Assembly: GCA_944472155.2 (NCBI GenBank)
Contig: OX235272.1
Location: 97,904,020-97,968,019 of the forward strand
DNA length: 64,000 bases
From: Trichobilharzia szidati
Lineage: Eukaryota; Platyhelminthes; Trematoda; Strigeidida; Schistosomatidae
Reading direction: 5' to 3'
Positions 22,937-34,137 of this stretch are shown in pieces. The position numbers were made by a program, and so were the translations under genes. Every line of letters begins with the position of its first letter. The first letter of the stretch is position 1. The notes beneath the pieces were generated by a model. The model saw nothing but the letters and a program-made list of their open reading frames with translations. It made no database searches and was not told where the DNA came from.

Positions 22937-23633
22937 GGCGTACAAAGGATGAGAGCGCACGAGTGAACTTGAGGTAACCAATCAAAGAAAAGTATTTCTG
23001 CACAAAATATGATGTATATTTACAAAAGAGGTCATGAAAACACATCAAAGAGAGTTTCTTTCTCTGATATGGTCTAAAAATACGTCTCAGTTACAATGAG
23101 GATTATCAGTTGCTAAGTTGGACTAGTCTCCTTGCATGCATTCACCGAAGTGACTGAAGATAGGCAGCTTTTGTGAATCGTTTACCTCTCTTCTACAAAA
23201 GCCGTTGGTTGAATTACTATGGTTTGCAGTAAGAGCTTCGACGATCACTCTCCAGGAAGATTCGGATGATAAAACAAATATAAATAAATGACATCAACTA
23301 TAAATCTATCCCTAATCGTAACCCTAACCATAATCCTGAATCTTACCCTGGATTTAACACTAGCCCTAATTACAACCCATATCCTAACCGTAAGCCTAAC
23401 CCTAATCCTAATTATGACCCTGATCCTAGCTCTAACCCAATACTTACCTTGACCCTAATCCTAATCCCAACGAACTATAAACATATTGTCGAAACAGTAC
23501 TGAAAAATATAATCTAGGTGAAGTTTGCATCTTGGTTGGTGAATAGCGTTGATATTTTGGTTATGGTAGTGACAGGTGCCGTTAGCCAACAACTACCATG
23601 CGTTCAAGGTCATTGGAGCGTTCGCAATCCCTA
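22937..23633 (-). mobile_element. Merlin relic, non-autonomous, with telomere-like insert
   Basis: The left part follows the Merlin element at 16780 (GCGCACGAGTGAAC end, then a shared ACCAATCA block and the region before the transposase 3' end). The right end has GGTCATTGGAGCGTTCGCA, matching the right inverted repeat of that element. The transposase is missing; the centre is replaced by a degenerate CCCTAA-type array and unrelated DNA. Confidence 0.7.
23306..23472 (+). repeat. Degenerate telomere-like (CCCTAA)n array
   Basis: About 27 imperfect 6-7 bp units such as CCCTAA, CCTAAC, CCTAAT and ACCCTA in a row on the plus strand. TTAGGG is the usual animal telomere unit. It lies inside the Merlin relic, far from any chromosome end visible here. 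Confidence 0.75.
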
Positions 23634-23741
23634 GGACGCCATTCTTGAACTTTTCCTTAAAGAGGATATAAAAACAACTTGTTTCTAAACCAACGCAGCA
23701 ACGGACATCGGTGATACAATTAGCGGGGGTTTGCAATCAAG

Positions 23742-24215
23742 CCACTCGAAGAAGAGTGCCTGTAAAGACAGGAGGCAATTCCACGACACTGAAAATTGAA
23801 GCAGAATAGGGCTCAGGTTAAACAGACCACAGAAAATCACATCGGATTTCCATCAGATTTTCAAGTTCCTATCCGGTTAGAGGAAAATGCAGATGAAACC
23901 TGGGAAAGATAGTTAGGTCAACCTTATTAACAAAGAGGGCAAACAAAGACAACAATGGACAGTTCACTTCAGAGGACTCTTGAAAATGCCACCACATGCA
24001 ACTTGTTCGGAAACACCAACGATCGACCTAACGGAGATACAAGTGAACAAAAATCCTCCAACGAAACCGAAAGTCTCGAGTGCAATCATATTACTGAATC
24101 CCGTGAAGAAGGCAGGAACAGATGCACTCAAAATTAACCCAGCGACCGAAGACGTCATGTACAGCACACAATCGAAAAAGGTGGAGAAGGATGAAAAGGT
24201 AGTTAGCGCCTGCAA
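23742..24215 (+). mobile_element. RTE-clade relic, linker and start of RT
   Basis: Matches the RTE relic at 36505-36800 and the corresponding part of the copy at 51330-51700: an AGACA..CAATTCCA.GACAC start, then a frame with NPPTKPKVSSAI and a later degenerate K-A-G-x-D-A-L-K-I-N-P block. Broken by many indels; inactive. Confidence 0.65.
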
Positions 24216-24655
24216 GAAAGTCTAGTTTATTAAGATGTAGGTTATCAAAGAAATTCGCCAAGTGTATTAAACATCAGCCGTCTCAACGTCAACTAAAAAA
24301 ATTAACCATGAGGATTGAAACATGTGTTATTTTCCAAGGGACAACAGCTCTGCATCTTCTCTGTCATGTGACTGTCTAGTTAGACACACTCTTCAAATCT
24401 TTGTCAATAAATAGAGGTTCCGGCAGCCGTGAGTGATATATTATAATTTCGCTAGTCGAGGTGGTGTTAGGGGTAGCCTGACCACCAGGTCAGACGGGCC
24501 TAGCACGCAGTGTAGCTAGCGTTCAGGTCTAGCAGGACTGCTAGCCATACACCAAACATGAGCGTTGCACATAGGAGAACCCAACTGGAAACGAGTACAA
24601 TATAACTGAAGCCAAATTGATACCTGGAATCCTAGAAAACTGAGAAAGAATAGAG
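24216..24655. other. Unassigned DNA between two RTE pieces
   Basis: Nothing recognised. Probably unrelated filler, since the RTE fragment at 24656 starts abruptly. Confidence 0.35.
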
Positions 24656-25087
24656 ACAAACGCCTCTGCAAGAAATGGCACAGAATTATGCTGTTGTCCA
24701 CGCCGAGTAAAATACTAAGTCGCGTCATCCTGGAGAGAATAAAAAATGTACTGCATGCAGAGCTCCACCTCACCAGAACAAGCTAGATTCAGGAAAGACA
24801 AATCATGTGCTGATCAGATTGCAACTCCACGCAGCATCATCACAGCGCAAAGCATAGAATGGCAGTCAAACCTGTACCCTAACTTCGGCGACTTCAAAAA
24901 GGCCTTCGACAGACAGCGCTGACCAAAAAGTATACTGGAAACTGTCTCAAGACTATGACATGCAGTGCTCAAATCTTTATCAACCTCATTCGATAGCTAT
25001 ATGGCGATGCCGCGTATCAGTTGATCTATAACGGAATACCCACGGAAACGTTTGAAGTGAATACAGGAGTAAGACAGGCTGGATGCC
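24656..25087 (+). mobile_element. RTE-clade RT fragment
   Basis: Nearly identical to 36995-37370, including the stop-creating changes: TAG after ACAAGC and a scrambled palm motif at GCCTTCGACAGACAGCGCTGA. The frame shows CKKWHRIMLLSTPSKILS and I-L-E-R-I-K-N-V-L-H. It ends inside VRQAG..L where a Penelope fragment begins. Confidence 0.8.
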
Positions 25088-25255
25088 TGCATCTATTGGT
25101 TTTTCACAGTTCATTTGTTTTTCTAGCCATTTTGGGATATGCTCTCCCACCCTCACATGCAAAGCGCGATTACTCCTCCCTATGTATGTATGACCACATC
25201 ACACACACGAACACTGATAAATAGTGTGAGATGTGACATAATCACTTCGTCAGAG
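25088..25255 (-). mobile_element. Penelope-like element fragment (GIY-YIG domain)
   Basis: Almost identical to 46247-46405. The minus strand encodes HIGRSNRALHVRVGEHIPKW, the core of a GIY-YIG nuclease of a Penelope-like element, then K-Q-M-N-C-E-K-P. It sits exactly at the end of the RTE fragment. Confidence 0.8.
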
Positions 25256-25985
25256 ATCAACCCGTTGGCACTGGCTGATGCAACTTCCCAAATAAATGAA
25301 GTGGTCAACACGCTCCACCACCCTCTATTTCTAAGCTAGGAGTCAATGTTGTCTAGCCTTGTAGCATCATCTTACATTCGACGGGAGCAAATCCCATGCC
25401 AAATATTCGAAGATTGCTGTCCTTCAAGGTGTTCAGAAGACTCTGCTTTATTTTGTCAGCGTCTTCACCTAGAAGGACTATGTCATCTGCATATTCTAAG
25501 TCAACAAGATTTTTCCCTGGTAACAGGTCAATCCCTGAGTCTCTGAAGTCAGTTAGGGTCAATTCTATTAGTACATCTATGATGAAATTGAATAGAAATG
25601 GGGATAGTGGGCATCCCTGTCCGACACCACTAGTTGTCACCACTTCAGATGATGACTCGCCATAAGCTCTTACCTGGCTGCATGAGTTCGAGCAGACTGC
25701 CTTGATCAGTGCAATGCATTTTCTCGGCATTCCTTTCACAGCCAAACATCGCCATAGTGCCTCTCGACTGACAGAATCGAATGCCACCTTTAGGCCAAGA
25801 AATATAACGATTGTTGGATGCCGGTAAGTATGCCTATGTCCCAGAATCTGTTGAAGGGTGAAGATATGATCAATACACCGTCTTCCTGGTCTAAAGCCTG
25901 CCTGGTTCTCTCGCGTTTTTCCGCTCGAGCACCACTTAGTCTATGTGTCATTATTGAGCCTAGAACAGCGGCGTGATACAAGGTA
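25256..25985 (-). pseudogene. RTE-like RT fragment, second family (YADD)
   Basis: The minus-strand frame is open from about 25935 to 25353. It starts with ENQAGFRPGRRCIDHI, the palm motif A is F-L-G-L-K-V-A-F-D-S-V, followed by GVGQGCPLSPFLFNF and the catalytic LEYADDIVLLGEDADKI, then F-A-P-V-E-C-K. A frame change near 25925 precedes it and the copy decays past 25350 into a readable Y-L-G-S-C-I-S block. The same family is likely at 33.25-35.65 kb, which carries the endonuclease half. Both ends are cut by neighbouring elements. Confidence 0.8.
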
Positions 25986-26961
25986 GCGTTCTTGGTCCTA
26001 CCCTATTCATTGTATTCATAAATGATACTGTCTCTGTGATCAAGTATGGCAAGCCGTACCTCTTTGCAGATGACCTCAAAGTTGTATATGATTTTGACTA
26101 TTATGATATAAATATTGCTAGTAAAATCCAACAAGACCTATATAATCTACGTAACTGGAGTGAAAAGTGGCAGTTAACGTTCAATCCAGCGAAGTCTGGG
26201 ATAACATACTTGGTACGTTGGGAACCTAGCATGTGTCTATACATGTACGGTGACCTTATTTCAAACACGAACACCGTCACAGATCTCGGTGTGACATACT
26301 CAGATCTTAACTTCACTGAACATGCAAATAAGGTGACATCTGATTGTAAACGTCTCACCGGCTTTGTGATACGCAACTTTTACACTCCAGAAGCCAGATT
26401 GGCTATATATAAGATATGTATTCGCCCCAAACTTGACTACTGTGTCCACTTATACAGTAGCTTTAAATCAGCAGACAGAAAAAAGTTGAAAGTGTCCAAA
26501 GATTCCTGACGAAACGCATATTGGGCTATGATCAGCAAATAGAATGCCTTGACAGATGTATTCGACTGGACTTAGAACACTTATGGTCAAGGAGAGTGAA
26601 GTGCAAATTATTTCTCTTATTCAAAGTTACAAGAAAGCACTGTAGCAGTAACTCATCCATAACGTGGGCTAATCTCAAATCGTATGTTCTACGCAACCAT
26701 GACTACCTTCTCAAGGTTAACACCCATAAACTCATCTCTAGAGCTAATTTTTTCACCATTAAATATTGCAAACTTTGGAACCAGCTACCCTCTGAGATTA
26801 GATCTTGTGAAAAGCCTGACAGTTTCAAAAGGAGTCTAGAAAGACATATTAACATGTCCGCCCTAGCCCGTCTAAAAGATCACAACTGCTGGTATAGTGG
26901 GGAGACAATGACATTTCAGTATTTAACTACGGAAAGCACACTAGTCCGAATGCTAATATAA
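25973..26961 (+). pseudogene. CR1-like RT, 3' half
   Basis: Two frames encode the RT from the QGSVLGP block onward: KPYLFADDLKVVYDF holds the catalytic FADD; then a thumb region with VTDLGVTYS and IYKICIRPKLDY. After a frame change near 26500 a second open stretch runs to 26961 with KLWNQLPSEIRSC. It is closely related to the element at 1-2761 but not the same subfamily. The 5' part is missing, as usual after incomplete reverse transcription. Confidence 0.85.
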
Positions 26962-28405
26962 TAGTACTTGGTAATTATGCATAATCAATTCTTGAAATTT
27001 GATTGTCATTACAATACTTAAAATGATTAAAATATTTATGCAGCAAATGTTCTCTTGCTTTACCACGCTTGTTTTCCCTTATAACACTCAATTATTGAGC
27101 TTAATGTATTCTTTGATAATACGAATTATAATATTGATTACACTCTTATCATATATAGTTTGATTTACTTTAAAGCTCCCTGTAAGACTAACTACGCTTC
27201 TTCAGTATACACACACTGCAGTATTGTTAACCAAATGTTAAAATTCTGTTGGTTCTGTGTTAATATCTTTTTACAATATATGTAGACAGGTTACTTTGCA
27301 ATGTCAAATGTTTACTATATAAAAGACTCATCATAATTTAGTACAGTAAGTCCTGCCAACCGACCTTACCTTCAGTTCTTACTACCTACATTGAACTCTA
27401 ACTATAGTGTTCTGCTGAATCTTGCTCCACTACTCACAAAACCTATTCTTTTTACTCTTTAAGGGTTTAACATCTTATAAACTAATCTGTTCATTAGGAC
27501 GCATGCACACATATGCAATATGTTCATAAATCTGTATGTGGAGATCTATTGGAAGCACTCGCTAAGAAAGCTAGGGAAATGGAATGTGAGGTACGAACGT
27601 GTCTGGAACCAAGCATTATATTTGCTGTAGCCATAACAATCAAAGCCTAACATCATAAAGGGAGGGAGGGTGGTGCATGCTGATCAGTAGTTATGGTGGT
27701 GGACACTAAGACGAATCGCCCCATTCTGCAGGAACGGCAATATGCAATTTGACGGCTCGAGATTTCTATGAGGGCTTGAATCTTTATCTTGAAAAAGATA
27801 ACAATGATCGCCTAGACAGATCATGCTTCTACCTTTAAACATATACCATTCGGTCAGCCTATTGCGGAGATGCGACCACGTGGGCTCTGCAGAGATTTAT
27901 GCAGCATCTCATAAATTAACATGCTTTCCCTTGTCGTATCTTCGAATATCACTTAACAATGTCTCATCTCATTCATTTTCTAATAACTTCTTCACTTGAT
28001 CATTATGTTCCACTAAACCTAACATTTTATAGCTCTTTATGAATTTGATTCGACTTATTTTATTCCTATTCTCCATAGGGTACGGTTGTGCACCAAATAC
28101 ACAAAAAGGTATGAAATAAAAACAACCGGCTTGTGGATAATTGTATTAAAACCAAAAGTGGACATCATGATAGTAAGACCTATATGGGTAGCATTATACA
28201 TTGCAAATGAAATTTGTCAGCCTAGGGATAATAGTCTTCCATTGTATTTCCTTTATAAATGCACCTGTTAATAACACATTGCATTTACCTATTTCATTAC
28301 ACTTTAATGATTCACCTTAGCACCTTTACTTTTCTAAAACAGCTTACTATTCCTTGTAAACGTTGTACTTACCTCAATATTGCTTGGTTATCGTTTGCCT
28401 ACAAA
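26962..28405. other. CR1 3' UTR followed by unassigned DNA
   Basis: The first 300 or so bases are probably the 3' untranslated part of the CR1 copy. No gene or known repeat is seen in the rest. Confidence 0.35.
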
Positions 28406-28409
28406 CACG

Positions 28410-28653
28410 TGTAACAGATATTCCACACGGTCACAGACAGAGAAAGAAGAAGACGCAGGGTGCGGTGAAAGGTCTATATTATGAGCATGCAAAGTTTAAA
28501 TTGCGCGGTTACAAGTTAATTATCATCTGTTAGAACAAGTCCAGCTCAACATTCCTCTTCTTGTTCCAATGAATTTATGCTAGCATTGGTTTCTGCAAAA
28601 GAAGAAAAGAAAAACTTATTTAGTGATATTATACTGGTTTTTGTCCCACTACA
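28410..28653 (-). repeat. Gypsy-1 3' LTR
   Basis: Starts TGTAACAGATATTCC and ends CCCACTACA. Matches 32756-32999 except for three bases. Confidence 0.95.
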
Positions 28654-28669
28654 TTGCCTCCCCCCTTCT
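28654..28669 (-). other. Polypurine tract of Gypsy-1
   Basis: Minus strand AGAAGGGGGGAGGCAA lies immediately before the 3' LTR, where plus-strand synthesis would be primed. Confidence 0.8.
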
Positions 28670-28674
28670 GTGGG

Positions 28675-29065
28675 CACTGTCCTCAGTGCCTGATGGTGGT
28701 ATAGCGTATTCCGTGCCTCCGGCAGGCGGCGCCTCAACGAAGCTAGTGGCAGGCGGCTGTTGGGAGGGGTTCAGCGGCTTCTTGGCGGCGGCGGGATGAT
28801 GCGGTTTCAGTTGGTTGTAGTGGGCGGAGATGAGAGCATCTTGAGGGCGTCGTAGATTCCGCAGGATGTACGTAGTCGGGGGTCGGTGTTGGACGATCTC
28901 GTATGGTTCTTGCCATGGCGCGTAGAATTTTGGGCACGAACCAGCGGGGACTGACAGTTGATGTTGCCAGACGTAATCAACGAGGGAATACGTGGCTCCG
29001 CGAGCTAACCGGTCGTAGACGCTCTTCTGGTGCTCTGAAGAGGAGCGGAGATGACGGCGCGCCAC
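28675..29065 (-). pseudogene. Gypsy-1 integrase C-terminal region
   Basis: The frame contains the H-Q-K-x-V-Y-D block, the SCPKFYAPWQEPYEIVQHRP segment (the usual K-F-x2-x-W-x-G/E-P-Y-x-I/V) and a Y-I-L-R-N-L-R-R strand, typical of the end of Gypsy pol. A Pro/Ala-rich tail follows. Confidence 0.75.
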
Positions 29066-29104
29066 CCTGTATGCTACCTCCAGGTGATGACGAAGATGTC
29101 ATAC

Positions 29105-29760
29105 CTAGGGTATGCAGTCGATTCTCTCATACGGTAGCATTGGCGCCTGGATCTCGACTGGTAGACGGAGTTCACGCCCGAACAGCATCATAGCTGGAGA
29201 AAAACCCGTTGAGGAATGCACGGAGGAGAGACAAGCCAACAAGCACAGGACGTCGTCGCAGGTGTTTTCCGGAGCGTTATGCAGAAAGGCACGGAGAAGA
29301 TTCTTAATGGTTCTGTTGGTGCGTTCCAACAGCCTTGTGGATGGTAGGATGTCGTGTGCGTTTCCCGAATGGCGAACGTATTGCAGATGTGCGCGATATG
29401 ATTACTCTCGAAAGCAGTGCCATGATCGGAGTGTAGATAAATTGGGGCACCAAAACGAGACACCCACGTATCAGTGAAGGTGCGACCGGTCGTCAGGGCA
29501 TCCTGGTGTTGCAGGGGGACAGCCTCGCACCACTTGGTGAAATAGTCTACCATTACGAGTATGTAACGGTTACCGCGTCTCGACGCTGTGACTGGCCCCA
29601 TAATATCTATCCCCACTCGGTGATTCGGAGCCTCGGTTAACATCGGAACCAATGCTGCTCGCGAGACTGGATTAGGCTGATTAATTTAGGCACATGTAAC
29701 GCAATTTCTGCAGAATTCAGTGATGTCGTGATGAAAGAGTGACCAACAAAAGCGCTGACG
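29105..29760 (-). pseudogene. Gypsy-1 integrase
   Basis: Inserts the cDNA into the host chromosome. Upstream is the C-x2-C half of the HHCC zinc finger (EFCRNCVTCA), followed by a TAA stop near 29685. The core starts at about 29650: GIDIMGP with the first Asp and HSDHGTAFES with the second Asp. A frame change near 29325 leads into MERTNRTIKNLL with the Glu. The D-D-E set is therefore present but split. A GFSPAMMLFGRELRLPV block closes the core. Confidence 0.88.
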
Positions 29761-29819
29761 GACAGCGTGTTCGGTTTTCCGTTGGCCAGCGTGGCCAAGT
29801 TGCTGGTGTACGAGATGTA

Positions 29820-30947
29820 TTACCTCCGGACCTTCAGACGTGGCACGATAGGACGAGGTGACAATGGCGGTTCGACTACATACAAGACGTTATCAATCAG
29901 GCGTAGCATACCCCACTTACCACAGATGCATCCGGTTGCGTCAAACAGACTCCGTAGTTCTTTACTCGACGGTTTATCGTTCCCGTGAAGTTGACGTGAG
30001 TAAACAGGTTGGATGTCCGTGTCAGCCGCCCGCAGTGCTGCCCAATCAACATCTAGGCCTGTATTTAGTATAGCATTTACCGGGGAAACGTAAGGCGGCA
30101 GACGGGCGAGGGCATTAGCGTTAGCGTGCCGGAGCCCAGGACGATACTCACAGGTAAAATCGAACTCCTGTAAACGCTCCTGCCAGCGAGCAACCTGGCC
30201 TTCGGTTTCCCGAAAAGTTTGAAGCCACTTCAGGGCACGATGGTCAGTGCATGCTCGAAATGGGCGTCCGAGAAGGTAATAGCGAAAATGTTTGAGAAAA
30301 TGGACGAGAGCCAGCATCTTTCGGCGCGTCGTGGAGTAGCGGGTTTCACGTTTGTCCAGCTTACGGCCAGCATATGCAATAACCCGTTCTTGGCCATCAG
30401 GCGCCACTTGGTAGAGGACAGCGCCAATGACAGTAGCACTTGCATCAGTATCTAAAATGAAGGAGCCAGTGAATGGGGACGTGTCAGGGAATGCGAGGAC
30501 GGATGATGATGTGAGACGTTTCTTCAGCTCGTTAAAAGCGTTTTGGCACTCACTAGTCCACAAAAATTTCCGACCCTGTTCCGTTAAGCGATGCAGGGGT
30601 GACGCTATAGTGGCGAACGCGGGGACAAAACGGCGATAGTACGACGCTAAGCCCAGAAAGCTGCGGACGTCTTTAGTACACTGCGGTACGGGCCAGTCAG
30701 AGATGAGGCGGGTTTTTGCTGGATCTGTCTGGATGCCGTCTGGTGAAATGCGGTGACCCAAGAAAACAACTTCTTGCTGAAGGAAGGTACACTTAGACGG
30801 TTTCAGCTTTAAGCCAGCAGTTCGTAAGCGTTTGAAAACAGTGCGTAGGTTGTCTATGTGTTCCTCCGGGGATTTCCCGTAGACAACGATATCGTCAAGA
30901 TAGATCAAACATTTGCGTGGAACTAGCCTGTCCAGTACAACCTGCAT
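29820..30947 (-). pseudogene. Gypsy-1 reverse transcriptase C-terminus and RNase H
   Basis: A 375-residue open frame. The catalytic box CLIYLDDIVVYG is at residues 13-24 and the GLKLKPSKC block at 45-53. FLGHRISPDGI and SFLGLASYYRRF follow as in all Gypsy RTs. RNase H begins near 150, with the first Asp in DTDASATVIGAVL at 166-178 and TDHRALKWL at 234-242. The position of the catalytic Glu in the Y-S-T-x2-R-x-E motif is Lys here (RRKMLAL), which would impair RNase H. The frame ends at 29820, before the integrase zinc finger. Confidence 0.9.
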
Positions 30948-31457
30948 CAGACGTTGAAAGGTGGCGGGGCATTACAAAACCCAAAGGACATGGTGCGGAA
31001 TTCATACAACCCAGTCGGGAGTATGAAGACAGTTTTTGGGCAGTCTTCCGGGTATACTTCAACTTGCCAGTACCCAGATGCTAAATCTAACGTGGAGAAC
31101 CATTTCGAGCCACTCAGTGCGTCAAGAGTAGTCAATGCGAGGGATCGGGAAGGAGCCACGTCTCGTCACAGAGTTCAGTTTGCGATAGTCGATGCACATA
31201 CGGAGAGATCCATCCTTATTCTTAACTAACGCAGTAGGTGACTCCCATGGGGACGAGGAAGGTACGATGATTTTCTTGTCTAGCATGTCCTGTAAAAACC
31301 CTTCTAGCTGGGGCTGATAATGAACAGAAATGCGTCTGTGCGGCTGGCGCACAGGTGAGTGGCTACCAATGTTAATACGGTGCTGCACAATATTAGTACG
31401 TCCAGGGCTGTCCCCCTTACCAAAAACTTCCAGAAAGTCCCCAAGAAAAGTTAGCAT
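30948..31457 (-). pseudogene. Gypsy-1 reverse transcriptase, N-terminal part
   Basis: Two overlapping frames carry the RT fingers and palm: MLDKKIIVPSSSPWESP, K-N-K-D-G-S-L-R-M-C-I-D-Y-R-K-L-N, then after a one-base loss near 31136 the motif A STLDLASGYWQVEV with the catalytic Asp, and FGFCNAP. A second one-base loss near 30970 shifts into the next frame. Confidence 0.85.
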
Positions 31458-31658
31458 TTGTTCCCGGATGGTCGCTGGGACGGATGGGTTGAGGGAGACT
31501 TGATTAAGGATAGACGAAACAGTTAGAGTGGGTGGGGTAAGAAGGGGTTGCTAAGGACTGTCTAAAACTATTGGCGTTGTATCAAGAGTGACCTGATTGT
31601 GGGTAAGATCTATGACAGCGGAGTGAGCAGTAAGGAAATCGACGCCCAGGATCAGGTC

Positions 31659-32197
31659 TCATATAATGTCGGGGCAGATAAGACAACAGTGGTGAACTAC
31701 CAGGCTCCCCAGGCGTAGCTGTAGGTTGGTGACCTCTTGAGCATTGATCTTAGCGCCATTCACCGTGGATAGCACATTATGAGTGGGGACAGGGGATGGA
31801 TAGTGGGACAGCCGGTGTAGAAGGGATGTCCGGACCAAGGACACTGATGTCCCAGTATCCAATAAAATCTTAGTTCGTACACCATTAACAAATCCCCACA
31901 CAGTAAGAGGTTCATTATTACACGAAAATGTAGACAAATTGTGAAAAAGAGACTTACTATTACCCCGTGAACGGTTGTGAGCTTTTCTTCCGTAACGTCG
32001 GCAATAGTAGCATTGAGTAGAGGTAGTATCTGCATCTGAGCGCCTCTGGGAACGCGTTGGGTTGTGAGGGGCGGTGGCTAGGGTAGCTGCCGTCGATGCC
32101 GTTGGAATGGAACAGAAACAAGTGCTGGCTGACGATATAGTGTCGCGCTCGACGTCCATAAAGCGCGAAATGACACGCTGCAGCTCAGTTCTGCTTG
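31659..32197 (-). pseudogene. Gypsy-1 gag C-terminus and protease
   Basis: An open frame continues from the gag helices (SRFMDVERDTI) to a degenerate zinc knuckle (C-Y-Y-C-x3-G-x3-H, last Cys not found) and then the aspartic protease: VRTKILLDTGTSVSLV contains the active-site D-T-G. A flap-like block follows. The frame ends at a TGA just before 31659, upstream of the RT. The protease would process the gag-pol precursor. Confidence 0.75.
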
Positions 32198-32720
32198 CGG
32201 GGGGGGGTGGTGGAGTAGGTCTGTTCGTAGGTCGCCGGGAAAAACCCACTCGATGAAGCGTGTCCACACCAGGCGGTCTCGGTGACTGGGATCTGCGTTG
32301 TCGTCCACTTCAGCTGCCATAAGTTGTAAAGCGTGGAAGTACTCCACAGGACTTTCCCCGATTAATTGTCGACGGCTGAAAACTTTAGGAGGGCATGATC
32401 TGAGCCTAATTTTAAATCGAAGCAATTGTCGAGTTATATATATTATATATCTACCAGTTTGCTGTCATGGATTTGGTGCTGCTGAAGCCGGCAGAATCCG
32501 CACCTACAAAAGCATCCTCAGAGAGGGCGTTTAGGACATGAAGAAAATGGTGGGCTGGTGGGGATATGCTGAGGAATACCTGTATGCGCTTGTTCCATCT
32601 GGGATAGTCTGATGACAGCTGCAACGTAGGAGGACGGGGCAACGTTGGCACAGTGGGCGTGGTGATTTCAATTCCTTCTGGAAATAGCTTAAGGAGGCCG
32701 TAATCTGATGAGGAATCCAT
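32078..32720 (-). pseudogene. Gypsy-1 gag
   Basis: The capsid-type protein that packages element RNA. The ATG at 32720 opens MDSSSDYGLLKLFPEG and a P-x-W-x2-R-I-Q-V-F-like block. The frame is lost in an (AT)-rich run near 32450-32470, resumes with RQLIGESPVEYFHALQLMA, and is lost again at a run of nine C residues (minus strand) near 32199-32207. Both breaks are at low-complexity runs, so polymerase slippage or sequence error is possible. Confidence 0.75.
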
Positions 32721-32735
32721 GTTGACCGTATAATT

Positions 32736-32752
32736 GGACACCTCCGACACCA
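32736..32752 (-). other. Primer binding site of Gypsy-1
   Basis: Minus strand TGGTGTCGGAGGTGTCC begins three bases inside the 5' LTR. The TGG complements a tRNA CCA end; the tRNA species was not identified. Confidence 0.75.
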
Positions 32753-32755
32753 ATT

Positions 32756-32999
32756 TGTAACAGATGTTCCACACGGTCACAGACAGAGAAAGAAGAAGAC
32801 GCAGGGTGCGGTGAAAGGTCTATATTATGAGCATGCAAAGTTTAAATTGCGCGGTTACAAGTTAATTATCATCTGTTAGAACAAGTCCAGCTCAACATTC
32901 CTCTTCTTGTTCCAATGAATTTATGCTAGCATTGGTTTCTGCAAAAGAAGAAAAGAAAAACTTATTTAGTGATATTATACTGGTTTTTGTCCCATTACG
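32756..32999 (-). repeat. Gypsy-1 5' LTR
   Basis: Starts TGTAACAGATGTTCC and ends CCCATTACG; the last base likely mutated from A. On the minus strand this is the promoter LTR. An AATAAA-like or TATA signal is not clear enough to mark. Confidence 0.95.
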
Positions 33000-33003
33000 C
33001 ACG

Positions 33004-33249
33004 AGTCGAAAACGAAAGAAGTCGATTTTCCCGCGCAACCTGGAGGACTGCTGTTCAATTCAATAATGATACGGCCTGGGTCAGAAAATGAGTGTATTTA
33101 TATACATATATATCAAATATTTGGCTGTTCAAAAATTATTAACTTGTAGACAATCTGCTATTTGACATCATATCATACTTGATCGTGCCTGTAAAAATGG
33201 CATGCGTTTTCATGTAAATTTATGTTTATATGAAAATATATATTATTAT
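33004..33249. other. Unassigned DNA after Gypsy-1
   Basis: AT-rich; nothing recognised. Confidence 0.3.
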
Positions 33250-33930
33250 TTTAGATACTCTGTTGGTCAAGCTAAACCCCTTTGTGATTATCACACGTAA
33301 ACTTGTCTCCCTTCTTGTATGTGGAGATAATTAATGACTTAAACCAATTCGACGGGACTTCCTATGATTCACAGGCGCTGCCTAGCAGCTTAATTGACGC
33401 AGACAGTAAACTGCTTTCACCGTACTTAATACCTCTGGAGTCATTCCATCAGGTCCCACTTTTCTGCTTTGCCTCGTTTCAGACTAGTGACAGCCTTATT
33501 AGCCTCAGTTAGGGATGGAGGACCTGGGTCTATATCCTAATTCAGGTAGGTGTTGGATATTCGGTAAGTTTAGTGTGGCTGTAGGCCAATTAAACTGCTA
33601 CTCAAAGTTTCCTTTCCAGTGTTCCAGTCCTGGGAGATAATTATGATGTCATTTTTTCAGAGATTGTTTCACTTATCATTTGCCTTTTACTACCTGTTTC
33701 CCTGATATGGTTGTCTGGTGTTACTAATCGCCGATGCCTTTTCTATCTCTTTCGCTTTTGTCCCTCACCACTGTTCACGGCCGTTACGAATGCTTCTTGT
33801 CAGTTTGCGTTTGGGTAGCTTTCACTCCTCATCATAATCGGAGCTCACCGGAATCAGTCTCCTTGCGTCAATCAGTTCGGATGAGGCGGTAGAGATCAAA
33901 TAGCTCTTACTAACTTTTGGTTTTAGGTTA

Positions 33931-34137
33931 TCAACAGCTTTTACAGCTGTCTACAGATAACTGTATGTTGTACATGGCTGCCTCAGGAGGAGTCCTGCTG
34001 TCGACCTCAGGTATTCGTTTTGCTATTTCCTCCTTAAATAGGGACTCAGTGTCTCGATCTAGTTGGTGACGTAAATGTTTCGCTGCTAGTAATTTCCGAT
34101 GTCCACTTAGTCGTAAGCATAAACGTGCGTAGACCAC
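33931..34137 (-). pseudogene. Endonuclease-RT linker, RTE-like second family
   Basis: An open stretch of 68 codons with LSGHRKLLAAKHLRHQLDRD and K-E-E-I-A-K-R-I, a linker seen repeatedly in flatworm elements of this kind. The RT entry follows at 33310-33512 in broken frames (T-Y-K-K-G-D-K-F, then N-H-K-G). Confidence 0.6.

Larger units (their letters stand above)
28410..32999 (-). mobile_element. Gypsy LTR retrotransposon (Gypsy-1), complete with both LTRs
   Basis: A 4.6-kb element with 244-bp LTRs, a primer binding site and a polypurine tract in the right places, and gag-protease-RT-RNase H-integrase order on the minus strand (Gypsy/Ty3 order). The 4-bp CACG at 28406-28409 and 33000-33003 is the likely target duplication. 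The LTRs differ at only three positions by eye, yet the coding part has about seven frameshifts or stops. Confidence 0.93.

Noticed and set aside
23306..23472. A true chromosome end
   Set aside because: The array is degenerate, short, internal to a Merlin relic, and normal sequence continues on both sides.
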